Shown one piece after another: positions 45,562-55,462 of a stretch of DNA of 64,000 bases. The notes beneath the pieces were generated by a model, which saw only the letters and a program-made list of their open reading frames with translations, was not told where the DNA came from and made no database searches. Position numbers and translations under genes: made by a program. Each line of letters begins with the position of its first letter. Position 1 is the stretch's first letter. Source of the DNA: Rhodopseudomonas infernalis (GTDB lineage Bacteria; Pseudomonadota; Alphaproteobacteria; Rhizobiales; Xanthobacteraceae). The stretch is from positions 108,302 through 172,301 of the forward strand of contig NZ_JAJNAL010000005.1 in the NCBI RefSeq assembly GCF_022271405.1, in the 5' to 3' direction.

Positions 45562-46662
45562 ATGGCCGAAGTCAATCTGCGCAAGGTGGTGAAGCGTTAC
45601 GACGATGTCGAGGCCGTCCGCGGCATCGATCTCGATATTCCCGACAAGGAGTTCGTGGTGTTCGTCGGCCCGTCGGGCTGCGGCAAGTCGACGACGCTGC
45701 GGATGATTGCAGGGCTCGAGGACATCTCCGACGGCGACATCGTGATCGGCGGCGACGTCGTCAACGACGTGCCGCCGAAGGACCGCGACATCGCCATGGT
45801 GTTCCAGAACTACGCGCTGTATCCGCACATGACCGTGGCGGAGAACATGTCGTTCGGGCTGCGGCTGAAGAAATATCCCAAGGCCGAGATCAAGAAGCGC
45901 GTCGACGAGGCGGCGCGGATGCTGGATATCACCGACCTGATCAACCGCAAGCCGAAGCAACTGTCCGGCGGCCAGCGCCAGCGCGTCGCGATGGGCCGGG
46001 CGATCGTCCGCAATCCCAAAGTGTTCCTATTCGATGAGCCGCTGTCCAATCTCGACGCGCAGCTGCGCGTGCAGATGCGGTTCGAGATCAAGCGCGTGCA
46101 CCAGAAGGTGCGCACCACCACGGTCTACGTCACCCACGACCAGGTCGAGGCGATGACGCTGGCGGACCGTGTGGTGGTGATGAACAAGGGCCGCATCGAG
46201 CAGGTCGGCACGCCGACCGAGCTGTATCACCGCCCGGCGACCCGCTTCGTTGCCGGCTTCATCGGCTCGCCGGCGATGAACTTCATTCCGTGCACGCTCG
46301 AGGATGATGCCGGCCGGCTGCAGATCCGGCTGTCGGATACGCTGGCGATGCCGGTGCCGGCGCAGCGGGCCGCGCATTATCGCGGCCTCGCGCAGGACAA
46401 GAAGCTGCAACTCGGCATCCGGCCCGAGCACATCACCGACGCCCGTGCCGAACTTCCGCCGGGCGTGGCGGCGTTCGATGCGTTGCTCGACATCACCGAG
46501 CCGATGGGCATGGAGACGTTGGTCTACTTCAACCTCAACGGCAGCGAAGTGTGCGGCCGCGTCAGCCCGAACGCCGGCGCGCGCGACGGCGCGATGTTGC
46601 GTTTGGCGATGGACCTCAACAATATGCACCTGATAGACGAGGGCAGCGGCCTCGTGATCTGA
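45562..46662 (+). CDS. ABC transporter ATPase, UgpC/MsmK-type
   Basis: A 366-residue ATPase. Walker A is [10 protein letters not shown]-loop [14 protein letters not shown], signature [15 protein letters not shown], Walker [13 protein letters not shown], switch His in YVTHDQ. The C-terminal TOBE/regulatory domain ([10 protein letters not shown]) is typical of shared CUT1 ATPases. It powers the preceding two permeases. Confidence 0.95.
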   Translation: MAEVNLRKVVKRYDDVEAVRGIDLDIPDKEFVVFVGPSGCGKSTTLRMIAGLEDISDGDIVIGGDVVNDVPPKDRDIAMVFQNYALYPHMTVAENMSFGLRLKKYPKAEIKKRVDEAARMLDITDLINRKPKQLSGGQRQRVAMGRAIVRNPKVFLFDEPLSNLDAQLRVQMRFEIKRVHQKVRTTTVYVTHDQVEAMTLADRVVVMNKGRIEQVGTPTELYHRPATRFVAGFIGSPAMNFIPCTLEDDAGRLQIRLSDTLAMPVPAQRAAHYRGLAQDKKLQLGIRPEHITDARAELPPGVAAFDALLDITEPMGMETLVYFNLNGSEVCGRVSPNAGARDGAMLRLAMDLNNMHLIDEGSGLVI

Positions 46663-46734
46663 GGGCCGGCCAGAACTCGCGCCGCGTGAAGCCGATGCTG
46701 GCGATTGCGCGCGGCGGAATTTCCAGGGACCGGA

Positions 46735-47724
46735 ATGTCGACCAACAAGAAGAAACTTCTGATCACGGAATCGCTGTCGCAACGGGGAAGGGCGCTGTTT
46801 GCCGAACGCGGCGACATCGATATGGTCGAATTCCCCAACATGATTTCGGCGGCGGATTTCGAGGCGCTGCTGCGGGCGCAGGCGCCGGTGCATGGCGTGG
46901 CGCTGGGGCCGACGCGGTTCGGCGAGCGCGAGCTCGATGCCGCGCAGGAGATGCAGGTGGTGGCGCGCATCGGCGTCGGTTACGACGCCATCGACGTGCC
47001 GGCGCTGAGCGGGCGCAAGGTGCCGCTGATGACCGCGGGCACCGCGAATTCGCCGTCGGTCGCCGAGCAGGCGCTATTCATGATGCTGACGCTCGCCAAG
47101 CGCGGCGCCGAGTTGCATGCGCTGGTGAAGACCGGCGCCTGGGCGACACGGCTCGGCCTGCTGCCGTTCGACCTGTTCGGCAAGACCGTGCTGATCGTCG
47201 GCTTCGGCCGCATCGGCACCCGCACCGCCAAGCGCTGCCTGGCGATGGAAATGACCGTGCTGGTCTATGATCCCTACGTACCCGCCGCCGCGATCGAAGC
47301 GGCCGGCTGCGAGGCGGTGAGCGATCTCGACGCCGCTCTGCCGCGAGCCGATTTCGTCAGCCTGCATTGCCCGAAGACGGCGGAGACTGCGGGGCTGATC
47401 AATGCCGATCGGCTGTCGCGCATGAAGCCGACCGCGTATCTGATCAACACCGCGCGCGGCGGCATCGTGGTCGAGCAGGCGCTGTATGACGCGCTGGTCG
47501 CCGGCCGGCTCGCCGGCGCCGGTCTCGACGTGTTCGAGGTCGAGCCGCCGCCGCTCGGCCACAAGCTGTTCGACCTGCCCAACGTCATCATCGCGCCGCA
47601 CGTCGCCGGCGTCACCCGCGAGGCGCTCGACCGCATGGGCGAGCAAACCGCCCGCAACATGCTGAGCGCCCTCGACGGCGCCCCGATCGCCGCGAACGTC
47701 GTCAATCAGGACGTGCTGTCGTAA
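46735..47724 (+). CDS. D-2-hydroxyacid / phosphoglycerate dehydrogenase family protein
   Basis: A 329-residue NAD-dependent dehydrogenase. The dinucleotide-binding loop is VGFGRIGTRTA; the catalytic Arg is in INTARGGIVVEQAL; the Glu in FEVEPPPLGHKL; and the His in IAPHVAGVT. There is no ACT domain, so it is a catabolic hydroxyacid dehydrogenase rather than full-length SerA. Start 46735 has AGGGA upstream; 46705 is less likely. It follows the transporter ATPase closely and probably acts on the imported compound. Confidence 0.87.
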   Translation: MSTNKKKLLITESLSQRGRALFAERGDIDMVEFPNMISAADFEALLRAQAPVHGVALGPTRFGERELDAAQEMQVVARIGVGYDAIDVPALSGRKVPLMTAGTANSPSVAEQALFMMLTLAKRGAELHALVKTGAWATRLGLLPFDLFGKTVLIVGFGRIGTRTAKRCLAMEMTVLVYDPYVPAAAIEAAGCEAVSDLDAALPRADFVSLHCPKTAETAGLINADRLSRMKPTAYLINTARGGIVVEQALYDALVAGRLAGAGLDVFEVEPPPLGHKLFDLPNVIIAPHVAGVTREALDRMGEQTARNMLSALDGAPIAANVVNQDVLS

Positions 47725-47842
47725 CCTCTCCCGTGTTCCCGGACAAGGCACGGGGCGCAGCGCACTACGCCGCTTTGCGGCGCATTGCGCAGCGTCAGGG
47801 GCACGCTATCCCACCATCTGTTTCCAGCAGTGAGGACACCGC

Positions 47843-49267
47843 ATGGCGATCAACGATTACTCCGACTACGACGGCGTCGGCCTCGCCGAGTTGGTGCGTA
47901 GCAAGCAGGTCAGCGCGAGTGAGCTGCTGGACGAGGCGATCGCGCGGACCGATGAGCTCGATCCGAAACTCAACGCTGTCGTCGTGCGTCACGACGACCA
48001 TGCGCGGCAGCAGATCGACAAGGGGCTGCCGGACGGGCCGTTCACCGGCGTGCCGTTTCTGCTCAAGGACCTCGACCTGCTCGCCGGCACGCGCACCACG
48101 TTCGGCGCCAGCGTGTACAAGGATTTCGTCGCGCCGCACACCGGCACGCTGGCGGCGCGCTTTCTCGCCGCCGGGCTGACCATCTTCGGCAAGAGCGCCA
48201 GCCCGGAATTCGGCCTGATGCCGACTACGGAGTCGCGGCTGCACGGGCCGACCCGCAATCCGTGGAATCTCGATCACTCCTCCGGCGGCTCCTCGGGCGG
48301 CGCAGCCGCTGCGGTGGCGGCGCGGATTCTGCCGGTGGCGCATGCCAGCGATGGCGGCGGTTCGATCCGGATTCCGGCCTCGGCCTGCGGCGTGTTCGGG
48401 CTGAAGCCGACGCGGGCGCGCAATCCTCTGGGGCCTGATCGCGGTGAAGGCTGGGGCGGCTTCGCCTGCGGCCACGTGGTAAGTATCAGCGTGCGCGACA
48501 GCGCCGTGATGCTCGACGCGCTGCACGGGCCGGAGCCGACCAGTCCCTACGTGGCGCCGGCGCCGGAGCGGCCTTTTGCGCAGGAGGTCGGCCGCGATCC
48601 TGGGCGGCTGCGGATCGCCTTCACCGATGCGTCGACCTATGGCGACGCGATCGATCCGGAGATCGCGGCGGCGGTGCGCGACACCGCGAAACTGCTTGAA
48701 GGCCTCGGCCATCATGTCGAGCAGCGCGCGCCAAAACTGCCGGCCGATCCGGCCGAAGTGATCGCCGCGATCGTCGCCTGCAACACCGGGCTGAGCGTGC
48801 GGCTCGCCGAGCAGGCGCTCGGCCGCAAGATGACCGATCGCGACTTCGAAGTGCTGACGCTGGCGAGCGCCGCCAATGCGAGCCGCGCCAGCGGTGTCGA
48901 TTACTGCGCGGCGCAGCTGCAAGCCTATCAGATCTCACGTGCGCTGGCGGAGTTCTTCGCCGACGTCGATGTCTTCCTGTCACCGACGCTGTGTCTGCCG
49001 CCGCTGAAGATCGGCGAACTCGACACCATGGCGCGCGATCTCTCCGGCATCAGTCCGCTGCTGCGCCGCTACATCCCCGGCACCAGCCTGTTCAACATGT
49101 CGGGCCAGCCGGCGATGTCGGTGCCGCTGGCGTGGACGGCCGGCGGACTGCCGCTCGGCATGATGTTCGCGGGCCGGTTCGGCGATGAGGCGACGCTGCT
49201 GCGGCTCGCGGCCCAGCTCGAGCAGGAGCGGCCGTGGAAGCCTCGCCGCCCACCACTGTGTGTGTAA
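47843..49267 (+). CDS. Amidase-signature family hydrolase
   Basis: A 474-residue amidase-signature enzyme with the Ser-cisSer-Lys triad: Lys in [12 protein letters not shown] (about residue 76), the Gly/Ser-rich loop [15 protein letters not shown], and the nucleophile in [14 protein letters not shown]. It hydrolyses amides of unknown identity. It is probably the last gene of the transporter operon; an amide substrate imported by the ABC system would be logical. Confidence 0.92.
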   Translation: MAINDYSDYDGVGLAELVRSKQVSASELLDEAIARTDELDPKLNAVVVRHDDHARQQIDKGLPDGPFTGVPFLLKDLDLLAGTRTTFGASVYKDFVAPHTGTLAARFLAAGLTIFGKSASPEFGLMPTTESRLHGPTRNPWNLDHSSGGSSGGAAAAVAARILPVAHASDGGGSIRIPASACGVFGLKPTRARNPLGPDRGEGWGGFACGHVVSISVRDSAVMLDALHGPEPTSPYVAPAPERPFAQEVGRDPGRLRIAFTDASTYGDAIDPEIAAAVRDTAKLLEGLGHHVEQRAPKLPADPAEVIAAIVACNTGLSVRLAEQALGRKMTDRDFEVLTLASAANASRASGVDYCAAQLQAYQISRALAEFFADVDVFLSPTLCLPPLKIGELDTMARDLSGISPLLRRYIPGTSLFNMSGQPAMSVPLAWTAGGLPLGMMFAGRFGDEATLLRLAAQLEQERPWKPRRPPLCV

Positions 49268-49402
49268 GCGGCTGTGACTGGGCCTGCAATGCGAGTGCTT
49301 CGGCCTGAGCACGCGCCGTTTGCCGATGCGGGGCGTTAACGCTGCGGACGATTCGTTCCGTGCAGATCATTTTTCATCGGCCAGAGCGGCAACAAAAGAC
49401 CA

Positions 49403-50161
49403 ATGTCGGCGTTGACGAGCCGGCTTGGCCGCCTTTTCGTACTCGCCGACCGTAGGGGGACTATCGACGTGACTGGCAACGATCCGACTGATCAGGCGCT
49501 CGCAATGATTGCGAGCATCTTCGAGACGCCGGCGAAGCCTGAGGCCAAGCGCTCAGGTGGAAACGCTCCGGCGGACTCGGCGGACGGGCCGGCGCCCCAC
49601 GAGAGCAACGACACCGATCGCGAGGTGACCGCGGCGGTCGAGCTCGACCCGGCTGCGGAAGCCGATTTCGATCAGGACGATATGTCCGGCGAAGAAGCGG
49701 AGTCGAGCGAAGCGGAGTCGGATGACGCTGCGCCGGAGGTGGCCGTGCAGCATGGCGAGATGCTGCCGCCGCTCGCCACCGGCAACGTCGCCACCGTGCA
49801 GATCGCCACTACGGAGATTGTCGAGATCACCTTCAGCGCCACGCCCGAGCCGGACGCGCCGATTGCGTTGCGCGACGATGGCTCTGAAGACCTCGATGCG
49901 CTGACGCGCTACGGTCCCGGTCCGCTCGACGCATTACGATTCAAATGGAGCGCTCGGCGCAGCCAGGACGGTTACTACGTCGACGAGACCATCGGCACCA
50001 GCTCGCAGCCGATCACGTCGGGTCCGTTCTCGCGCGCCGAGGCAATCGCCTTCATCGGTGGCCGCGACCGTCGCGCCCGCCGCCGCTTCGAACGCCTGCG
50101 TAACGAGATTATCTCCGGCCCGTCCGAACGCGGCGTCGAAGACGACGACGAGACGTTGTAG
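49403..50161 (+). CDS. Acidic hypothetical protein
   Basis: A 252-residue protein with no recognised family. Residues about 45-115 are strongly acidic and low-complexity (EVTAAVELDPAAEADFDQDD, then EEAESSEAESDD), probably disordered. The C-terminal 80 residues are folded-looking (ALRFKWSARRSQDGYYVDET, then GPFSRAEAIAFIGGRDRRAR). No signal peptide. It may be a conserved protein of the lineage. Codon-position GC pattern looks coding. Confidence 0.55.
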   Translation: MSALTSRLGRLFVLADRRGTIDVTGNDPTDQALAMIASIFETPAKPEAKRSGGNAPADSADGPAPHESNDTDREVTAAVELDPAAEADFDQDDMSGEEAESSEAESDDAAPEVAVQHGEMLPPLATGNVATVQIATTEIVEITFSATPEPDAPIALRDDGSEDLDALTRYGPGPLDALRFKWSARRSQDGYYVDETIGTSSQPITSGPFSRAEAIAFIGGRDRRARRRFERLRNEIISGPSERGVEDDDETL

Positions 50162-50399
50162 GACCCGCCGCGTCGCGTCCATCAACCGAGTTGAGGCGCG
50201 ATCAGTGACGCACGAGCCATCGCAGGGCTGGGCCGGGCGCCCCAGTATCCCAGAGCGCCTCGAAGACCGCGAATGCTCTGGGAAGCTGGCCCCTCCGCTT
50301 TCCCGGAGTTTGACGGCTGTTGAAGTGCGATGCCGTGCAACTAACGCTGTTGCGGCTCGCGACGTCATCATCCTGTCAGCGGCTCACGACCCCATCATC
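50162..50399. other. Intergenic, nothing recognised
   Basis: About 240 bases between convergent genes, with no named repeat and no clear U-tract terminator. Confidence 0.4.
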
Positions 50400-51197
50400 T
50401 CAACCCATCGGCTCAAGGCAATCTTCTCTGCGCGTTGTCGCGGGACCGAACGTGATGGTTTGGATGTCGTTGGCAGAGCGGGGCGCGGAGGTGGCGCCGG
50501 ATCGGATGCCCAGCAGTTCGGCCAGCACCAACCGCCGGACAATGGTCTCCATGGTCCGCTTACGCCCGGCATCGAATGTGTCCCAGCCGAGTGACCTCAG
50601 CATGCCGTCGCGCAGCGTGCGGAAATTGGAGATCGCGCCGAGCACGATTGCGACCCGGATCTTCAGATCTTCATCATTGGGCGAACGCCCGGTCGCGGCG
50701 GCGACTTGCGTGATCAATGCGGCCTGAAACCGCGCGACCGATTGATCATGGAGGATGCGGAAGGCATCATCGGTGTCGCGCTCGCAGCGCGCGAAGAACG
50801 CAGTCCAGGCTTCCGGCTGATCGTTGCCGGCGATCAACTCAAAGAAGCGCATCACTACCGCGCCGATGTGGCCGACCGGATCGGCGCTGGGCGTGCGGAG
50901 TTCATCGATCAGCGGCTCGATCCGGCATCGCATGGAATCGGCGATTGTCTGCGCTGCGGCGAGGTAGAGTTCCCGTTTGCCACCGAAATGATAGGGGATC
51001 GCAGCCTGGTTCACGCCGGCTCGCTCTGCCAATTGGCGAGTGGTGGCGCCGTCGAAACCGATCGATCCGAACACCTCGATCGCGGCTTGGATCATCTTGG
51101 CGCGGGTGCCGGCACCGGTGCCTGCGCGGGGGCTATGGCCGTGGCCTGCGAGGGGTGGCGCATCCTGGACTCGAACTGCTTGGACGTTGGATTTCAT
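50400..51197 (-). CDS. TetR-family regulator with CerR-type C-terminal domain
   Basis: A 265-residue repressor-like protein. The TetR helix-turn-helix is at about residues 32-80 (KMIQAAIEVFGSIGFDGATTRQLAERAGVNQAAIPYHFGGK). The C-terminal ligand domain resembles DUF1956/CerR. A 30-residue disordered leader precedes the domain, so a later start is possible. A matching palindrome lies 32 bases upstream of the ATG, pointing to self-repression. No transported drug or enzyme target is adjacent. Confidence 0.85.
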   Translation of the reverse strand: MKSNVQAVRVQDAPPLAGHGHSPRAGTGAGTRAKMIQAAIEVFGSIGFDGATTRQLAERAGVNQAAIPYHFGGKRELYLAAAQTIADSMRCRIEPLIDELRTPSADPVGHIGAVVMRFFELIAGNDQPEAWTAFFARCERDTDDAFRILHDQSVARFQAALITQVAAATGRSPNDEDLKIRVAIVLGAISNFRTLRDGMLRSLGWDTFDAGRKRTMETIVRRLVLAELLGIRSGATSAPRSANDIQTITFGPATTRREDCLEPMG

Positions 51198-51228
51198 CGT
51201 GTCCTCCTGAACCTGAACATCCCTGCTA

Positions 51229-51244
51229 ATTCATTCGTATGAAT
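51229..51244. promoter_or_regulatory. TetR-type operator palindrome
   Basis: ATTCATTCGTATGAAT is an inverted repeat with 6-bp arms and a 4-bp centre, the usual form of a TetR-family operator, just upstream of the regulator gene. Confidence 0.55.
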
Positions 51245-51373
51245 AATCCGTTGAGTTGGGATTGATCCGGGTTGAAGCCTCGTGACGGGGCCGCGTGCGA
51301 TTGCGGCGTTGCAGGCAGCGGATCTGGCGGAAGCTGGATGAGGGGCTTGACGCGTGAAGTCCTCGTCCAGCCA

Positions 51374-51404
51374 ACAAAAAAGGCGCCCCGTGAGGGACGC
51401 CTTC
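51374..51404 (-). terminator. Rho-independent terminator of glnA
   Basis: On the minus strand AAGGCGTCCC, a TCAC loop and GGGGCGCCTT are followed by TTTTT. It is placed 41 bases after the glnA stop codon and is convincing. Confidence 0.9.
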
Positions 51405-51444
51405 GTTGTGTTGGCGTGGGCCAGCCTTGCAGCCGGCGCGACGC

Positions 51445-52854
51445 TCAGTACGAGTAGTACATCTCGAATTCGACCGGGTGCGGGGTCATTTCGAAGCGTG
51501 CGACCTCGGTCATCTTCAGCTCGATGAAGCTGTCGATGAAGTCGTCGTCGAACACGCCGCCGGCCTTGAGGAAGGCGCGGTCCTTGTCGAGGCTCTCAAG
51601 CGCTTCGCGCAGCGAGCCGCACACGGTCGGGATCTGCTTCAGCTCTTCCTTCGGCAGGTCGTAGAGGTCCTTGTCCATCGCCGGACCCGGATCGATCTTG
51701 TTCTTGATGCCGTCGAGGCCGGCCATCAGCATCGCTGCGAAGGCGAGGTAGGGGTTGGCCATCGGGTCCGGGAAGCGGACTTCGACGCGCTTGGCCTTCG
51801 GCGAGGTGGTGTAGGGGATGCGGCAGGAGGCCGAGCGGTTGCGGGCCGAGTAGGCCAGCAGCACCGGCGCTTCATAGCCCGGGACCAGACGCTTGTAGGA
51901 GTTGGTCGACGGGTTGGTGAAGGCGTTGATCGCCTTGGCGTGGGTGATGATGCCGCCGATGTAGTGCAGGCAGGTTTCCGACAGGTCGGCGTACTTGTTG
52001 CCGGCGAAGGTCGGCTTGCCGTCCTTCCAGATCGACTGATGCACATGCATGCCCGAGCCGTTGTCGCCGAACACCGGCTTTGGCATGAAGGTGGCGGTCT
52101 TGCCGTAGATGTGGGCGACCTGATGGATGCAGTACTTGTAGATCTGCATCTGGTCGGCCATGTGGGTCAGGGTGTCGAACTTCATGCCGAGCTCATGCTG
52201 GGCCGAAGCGACTTCATGGTGGTGCTTCTCGACCTTGACGCCCATGCGGGCCATCGCGCCGAGCATCTCCGAGCGCATGTCCTGCACCGAGTCCTGCGGC
52301 GGAACCGGGAAGTAGCCGGCCTTGGTGCGGATGCGGTGGCCGAGGTTGCCGCCTTCATACTCGGTGTCGGAGTTGGTCGGCAGTTCCGAGGAGTCGAGCT
52401 TGAAGCCGGTGTTGTACGGGTTCGCCGAATAGCGGACGTCGTCGAACACGAAGAACTCGGCTTCGGGGCCGACGAACACGGTGTCACCCACGCCCATCGC
52501 CTTGACCTGGGCCTCGGCCTTCTTGGCGATGCCGCGCGGGTCACGGTTGTAGGGCTCGCCGGTCGACGGCTCGAGAATGTCGCAGGTGATGACCATGGTG
52601 GTCTCTGCGAAGAACGGATCGATCGTGGCCGTGGCCGGATCGGGCATCAGCGTCATGTCCGACTCGTTGATCGCCTTCCAGCCGGCGATCGAGGAACCGT
52701 CGAACATGGTGCCTTCGGAGAAGATCTCCTCGTCGATCATCGAGACGTCGAACGTGACGTGCTGCCACTTGCCGCGCGGATCGGTGAAACGCAGGTCGAC
52801 GTATTTCACGTCGTTGTCCTTGATGGATTTCAGGACTTCTTTGGCGGTCGTCAT
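51445..52854 (-). CDS. glnA: Glutamine synthetase type I
   Basis: A 469-residue GSI, which forms glutamine from glutamate and ammonia. Family blocks are visible: [18 protein letters not shown], the ATP site [23 protein letters not shown], and the adenylylation tyrosine in [11 protein letters not shown] (about residue 397-400). Activity should be controlled by GlnE, itself controlled through P-II. glnB lies 90 bases upstream on the same strand, the standard alphaproteobacterial glnBA operon. Confidence 0.97.
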   Translation of the reverse strand: MTTAKEVLKSIKDNDVKYVDLRFTDPRGKWQHVTFDVSMIDEEIFSEGTMFDGSSIAGWKAINESDMTLMPDPATATIDPFFAETTMVITCDILEPSTGEPYNRDPRGIAKKAEAQVKAMGVGDTVFVGPEAEFFVFDDVRYSANPYNTGFKLDSSELPTNSDTEYEGGNLGHRIRTKAGYFPVPPQDSVQDMRSEMLGAMARMGVKVEKHHHEVASAQHELGMKFDTLTHMADQMQIYKYCIHQVAHIYGKTATFMPKPVFGDNGSGMHVHQSIWKDGKPTFAGNKYADLSETCLHYIGGIITHAKAINAFTNPSTNSYKRLVPGYEAPVLLAYSARNRSASCRIPYTTSPKAKRVEVRFPDPMANPYLAFAAMLMAGLDGIKNKIDPGPAMDKDLYDLPKEELKQIPTVCGSLREALESLDKDRAFLKAGGVFDDDFIDSFIELKMTEVARFEMTPHPVEFEMYYSY

Positions 52855-52944
52855 GAGTACCCCTTGTGCTACGGGTCGTCGTGAAACGGCGGCCCGGACG
52901 GGGCCGCCAGGTGATGCGGTCGATGCAGGTGATAGGCCGGGTGC

Positions 52945-53283
<339 letters not shown>

Positions 53284-53305
53284 TTAGACTCTCCCCGGAC
53301 TTCCC

Positions 53306-53365
53306 AAGTCTCGAGACTGCATGTCTGGAGACTAAACGTCTTGAGACCGCACGTCTTGAGACGGC
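53306..53365. repeat. Four 15-bp tandem repeats with palindromic core in the glnB leader
   Basis: Units start at 53306, 53321, 53336 and 53351. Each contains GTCTCGAGAC, GTCTGGAGAC, GTCTTGAGAC and GTCTTGAGAC respectively, a self-complementary core with one variable base. They end 22 bp from the glnB start codon and are inside the transcript from the sigma-54 promoter. No other copy is seen in the window. Confidence 0.8.
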
Positions 53366-53532
53366 TACTGTATGCCAGATTGCGCGGCGCTGCGCAGTGG
53401 ATCGATAACACCGCGGGCCGATCGGGCAAGCAGCTCCGTTCGCGGTCGGGGTGGAGCCCGAAGCCGGAGACGGTCGCGCGCTGACCCCGCCAGGATCGGC
53501 GAGCGCGAGGGATCGAAACATGGCTTCCGTAA

Positions 53533-53550
53533 AAGCAGGGTCCATGCCAA
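53533..53550 (-). promoter_or_regulatory. Sigma-54 promoter of glnBA
   Basis: On the minus strand TTGGCATGGACCCTGCTT has the -24 GG and -12 GC with exactly ten bases between, matching the RpoN consensus TGGCACG-N4-TTGC. It lies about 250 bases upstream of glnB. Control by NtrC under nitrogen limitation is the expected pattern for this operon. Confidence 0.7.
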
Positions 53551-53745
53551 GTTGCCGGGATGGCTGATTATGGAGCATTATCAAATTACTAAGCCCGCGT
53601 CCGCGTAGACTTTCGAGGCGCGGATGAGCCCTGTCTGATCAATATGAAGGCGGTCAGCCTAATTTATTGGCAGATCAGGGGCTGTTATTGCCTTGTAATG
53701 AGCTTCGACTGCCTTCGTGTAAGGCGAGAGTATCGGGAATTGGGC

Positions 53746-55245
53746 ATGGAGTTACTGACTCCCGTTGAAATGAACCGTGCGGACCTGCTGACCATATCCG
53801 GCGGGTCGTCTGGCTTTGCGTTGATGCTGCACGCCGGTCGGCATGTTGCTCAGGCGGCGATCGAGATGGCCGAGAGTGGCCCGATTCTGGTGATCGCGGG
53901 TCCAGGCAACAATGGCGGCGACGGTCTGATCGCCGCGACCGAGCTTGTGGCACTCGGCCGCACCGTGCACGTCATGCTGCTTGGTGATCGCGACGCATTG
54001 AAGGGTGACGCCGCGCTGGCGGCGCGGGAGTGGAAGGGGCCGCTGCTGCCGTTCCTGCCGCAGTCGATCGGCGCCCCGGCGCTGATCATCGATGCGCTGT
54101 TCGGCGCCGGCCTCAACCGGCCGGTCAAGGATCAGGCGCTGGAGATGATCGATGCGGTCAACGCCAGCGGCGTGCCGGTGCTGGCGGTCGATCTGCCGAG
54201 CGGCATCAACGGCGCCACCGGCGCTGTACTCGGCGCCGCCATCAAGGCGCGCGAGACCGTCACTTTCTTCCGCCGCAAGCCGGGGCACCTCCTGGTGCCG
54301 GGCCGGCTGTATTGCGGCAAGGTAAGGGTGGTCGATATCGGGATCGATCCGGCGGTGCTGGACGAGATCCGGCCGCAGGCGTTCGAGAACGATTCGGATC
54401 TTTGGCTCGCGCACTTCCCGGTGCCGCGCGCCGATGGGCACAAATACGGCCGCGGCCACGCCGTGGTGATTTCCGGCGAGCTTTCCCAGACCGGTGCGGC
54501 GCGGCTGGCGGCGCGCGGCGCGCTGCGCGCCGGGGCCGGGCTTGTGACGCTGGCGTCGCCACGGGACGCGCTGGCGGTCAATGCCGCTGCGCTCACGGCC
54601 GTGATGCTGCGGGCGATCGACACGCCTGAGGAGCTGGCCGGGATGTTGACCGATCGCCGCTTCAACGCGGTCGGAATCGGGCCGGGGGCGGGCGTCGACG
54701 AGCGAACCCGTGGAAACGTGCTGGCTTCGCTCGCCGCTGGCGCTGGCACCGTGCTCGATGCCGACGCGCTCACCGCGTTTGCGGGTAGCCCGGAGACGCT
54801 GTTCGAGGCGATCAAATCCGGGTCCAATCCACAGGTGGTCCTGACCCCGCACGAGGGCGAATTTCCACGCCTGTTCAGCGACATGAGCAACAAAAATCCA
54901 CTTCGATCGAAACTCGAACGAGTCCGCGTAGCCGCTCAGCGGTCGGGGGCCGTGGTGTTGCTCAAGGGAGCCGATACGGTGGTCGCGTCGCCGGATGGCC
55001 GGGCCGCAATCGCCTTCAATGCACCGCCGTGGCTTGCGACCGCCGGCGCCGGCGACGTGCTGACCGGCATCATCACCGGCCTGCTGGCGCAGCGAGTGCC
55101 GGCTTTCGAAGCCGCCTGCATCGGCGTGTGGATGCATGGCGAGGCGGCGTGCGAGGCCGGACCAGGCCTGATCGCCGAGGATCTCACCGAGACGCTGCCG
55201 GCGGTGACCCGGCGGGTCTATGACGAACTTGGGGTGGAGTATTGA
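53746..55245 (+). CDS. nnr: Bifunctional NAD(P)HX epimerase / ADP-dependent dehydratase
   Basis: A 499-residue repair enzyme that restores hydrated NADH/NADPH. The N-terminal YjeF-type epimerase domain (about 1-210) contains GPGNNGGDGL and IIDALFGAGLNRPV. The C-terminal ribokinase-like dehydratase domain (about 220-490) contains KYGRGHAVVISGE, GIGPGAGV, LDADALTAF, TPHEGEFPRLF and WLATAGAGDVLTGII. The start MELLTPVEMNRADLLT at 53746 fits the family; a longer frame from 53644 overlaps the glnB promoter region. Confidence 0.95.
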   Translation: MELLTPVEMNRADLLTISGGSSGFALMLHAGRHVAQAAIEMAESGPILVIAGPGNNGGDGLIAATELVALGRTVHVMLLGDRDALKGDAALAAREWKGPLLPFLPQSIGAPALIIDALFGAGLNRPVKDQALEMIDAVNASGVPVLAVDLPSGINGATGAVLGAAIKARETVTFFRRKPGHLLVPGRLYCGKVRVVDIGIDPAVLDEIRPQAFENDSDLWLAHFPVPRADGHKYGRGHAVVISGELSQTGAARLAARGALRAGAGLVTLASPRDALAVNAAALTAVMLRAIDTPEELAGMLTDRRFNAVGIGPGAGVDERTRGNVLASLAAGAGTVLDADALTAFAGSPETLFEAIKSGSNPQVVLTPHEGEFPRLFSDMSNKNPLRSKLERVRVAAQRSGAVVLLKGADTVVASPDGRAAIAFNAPPWLATAGAGDVLTGIITGLLAQRVPAFEAACIGVWMHGEAACEAGPGLIAEDLTETLPAVTRRVYDELGVEY

Positions 55246-55312
55246 GCGGGTCCGCATCCGCAGCATTGGCCACGGGCATCGACCAAAAAGTTCAGGCGCT
55301 TAGCTCTCCACG

Positions 55313-55402
55313 CGTCATGCCCGGCCTTGTGCCGGGCATCCACGCCTTGCTGACGGCAATGCAAGAAAGACGTGGATGGCCGGGACGGGCCCGGCCATGA
55401 CG
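55313..55402. repeat. Palindromic repeat, family E (CGTCATGCCCGGCC)
   Basis: A 90-bp element: GTCATGCCCGGCC at the left end pairs with GGCCCGGCCATGAC at the right, with GGCATCCACG/CGTGGATGGCC inside. A left-arm fragment occurs at 40301-40317. Confidence 0.85.
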
Positions 55403-55462
55403 AGCTGAGAGACATGTGCTTGACCGAAATCGTTGCTGCGTTGAGGGTTTAAAACCTGACCT

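Noticed and set aside
53306..53365. CRISPR-like tandem array
   Set aside because: The units are contiguous 15-mers with no spacers and no cas genes are present; not a CRISPR.
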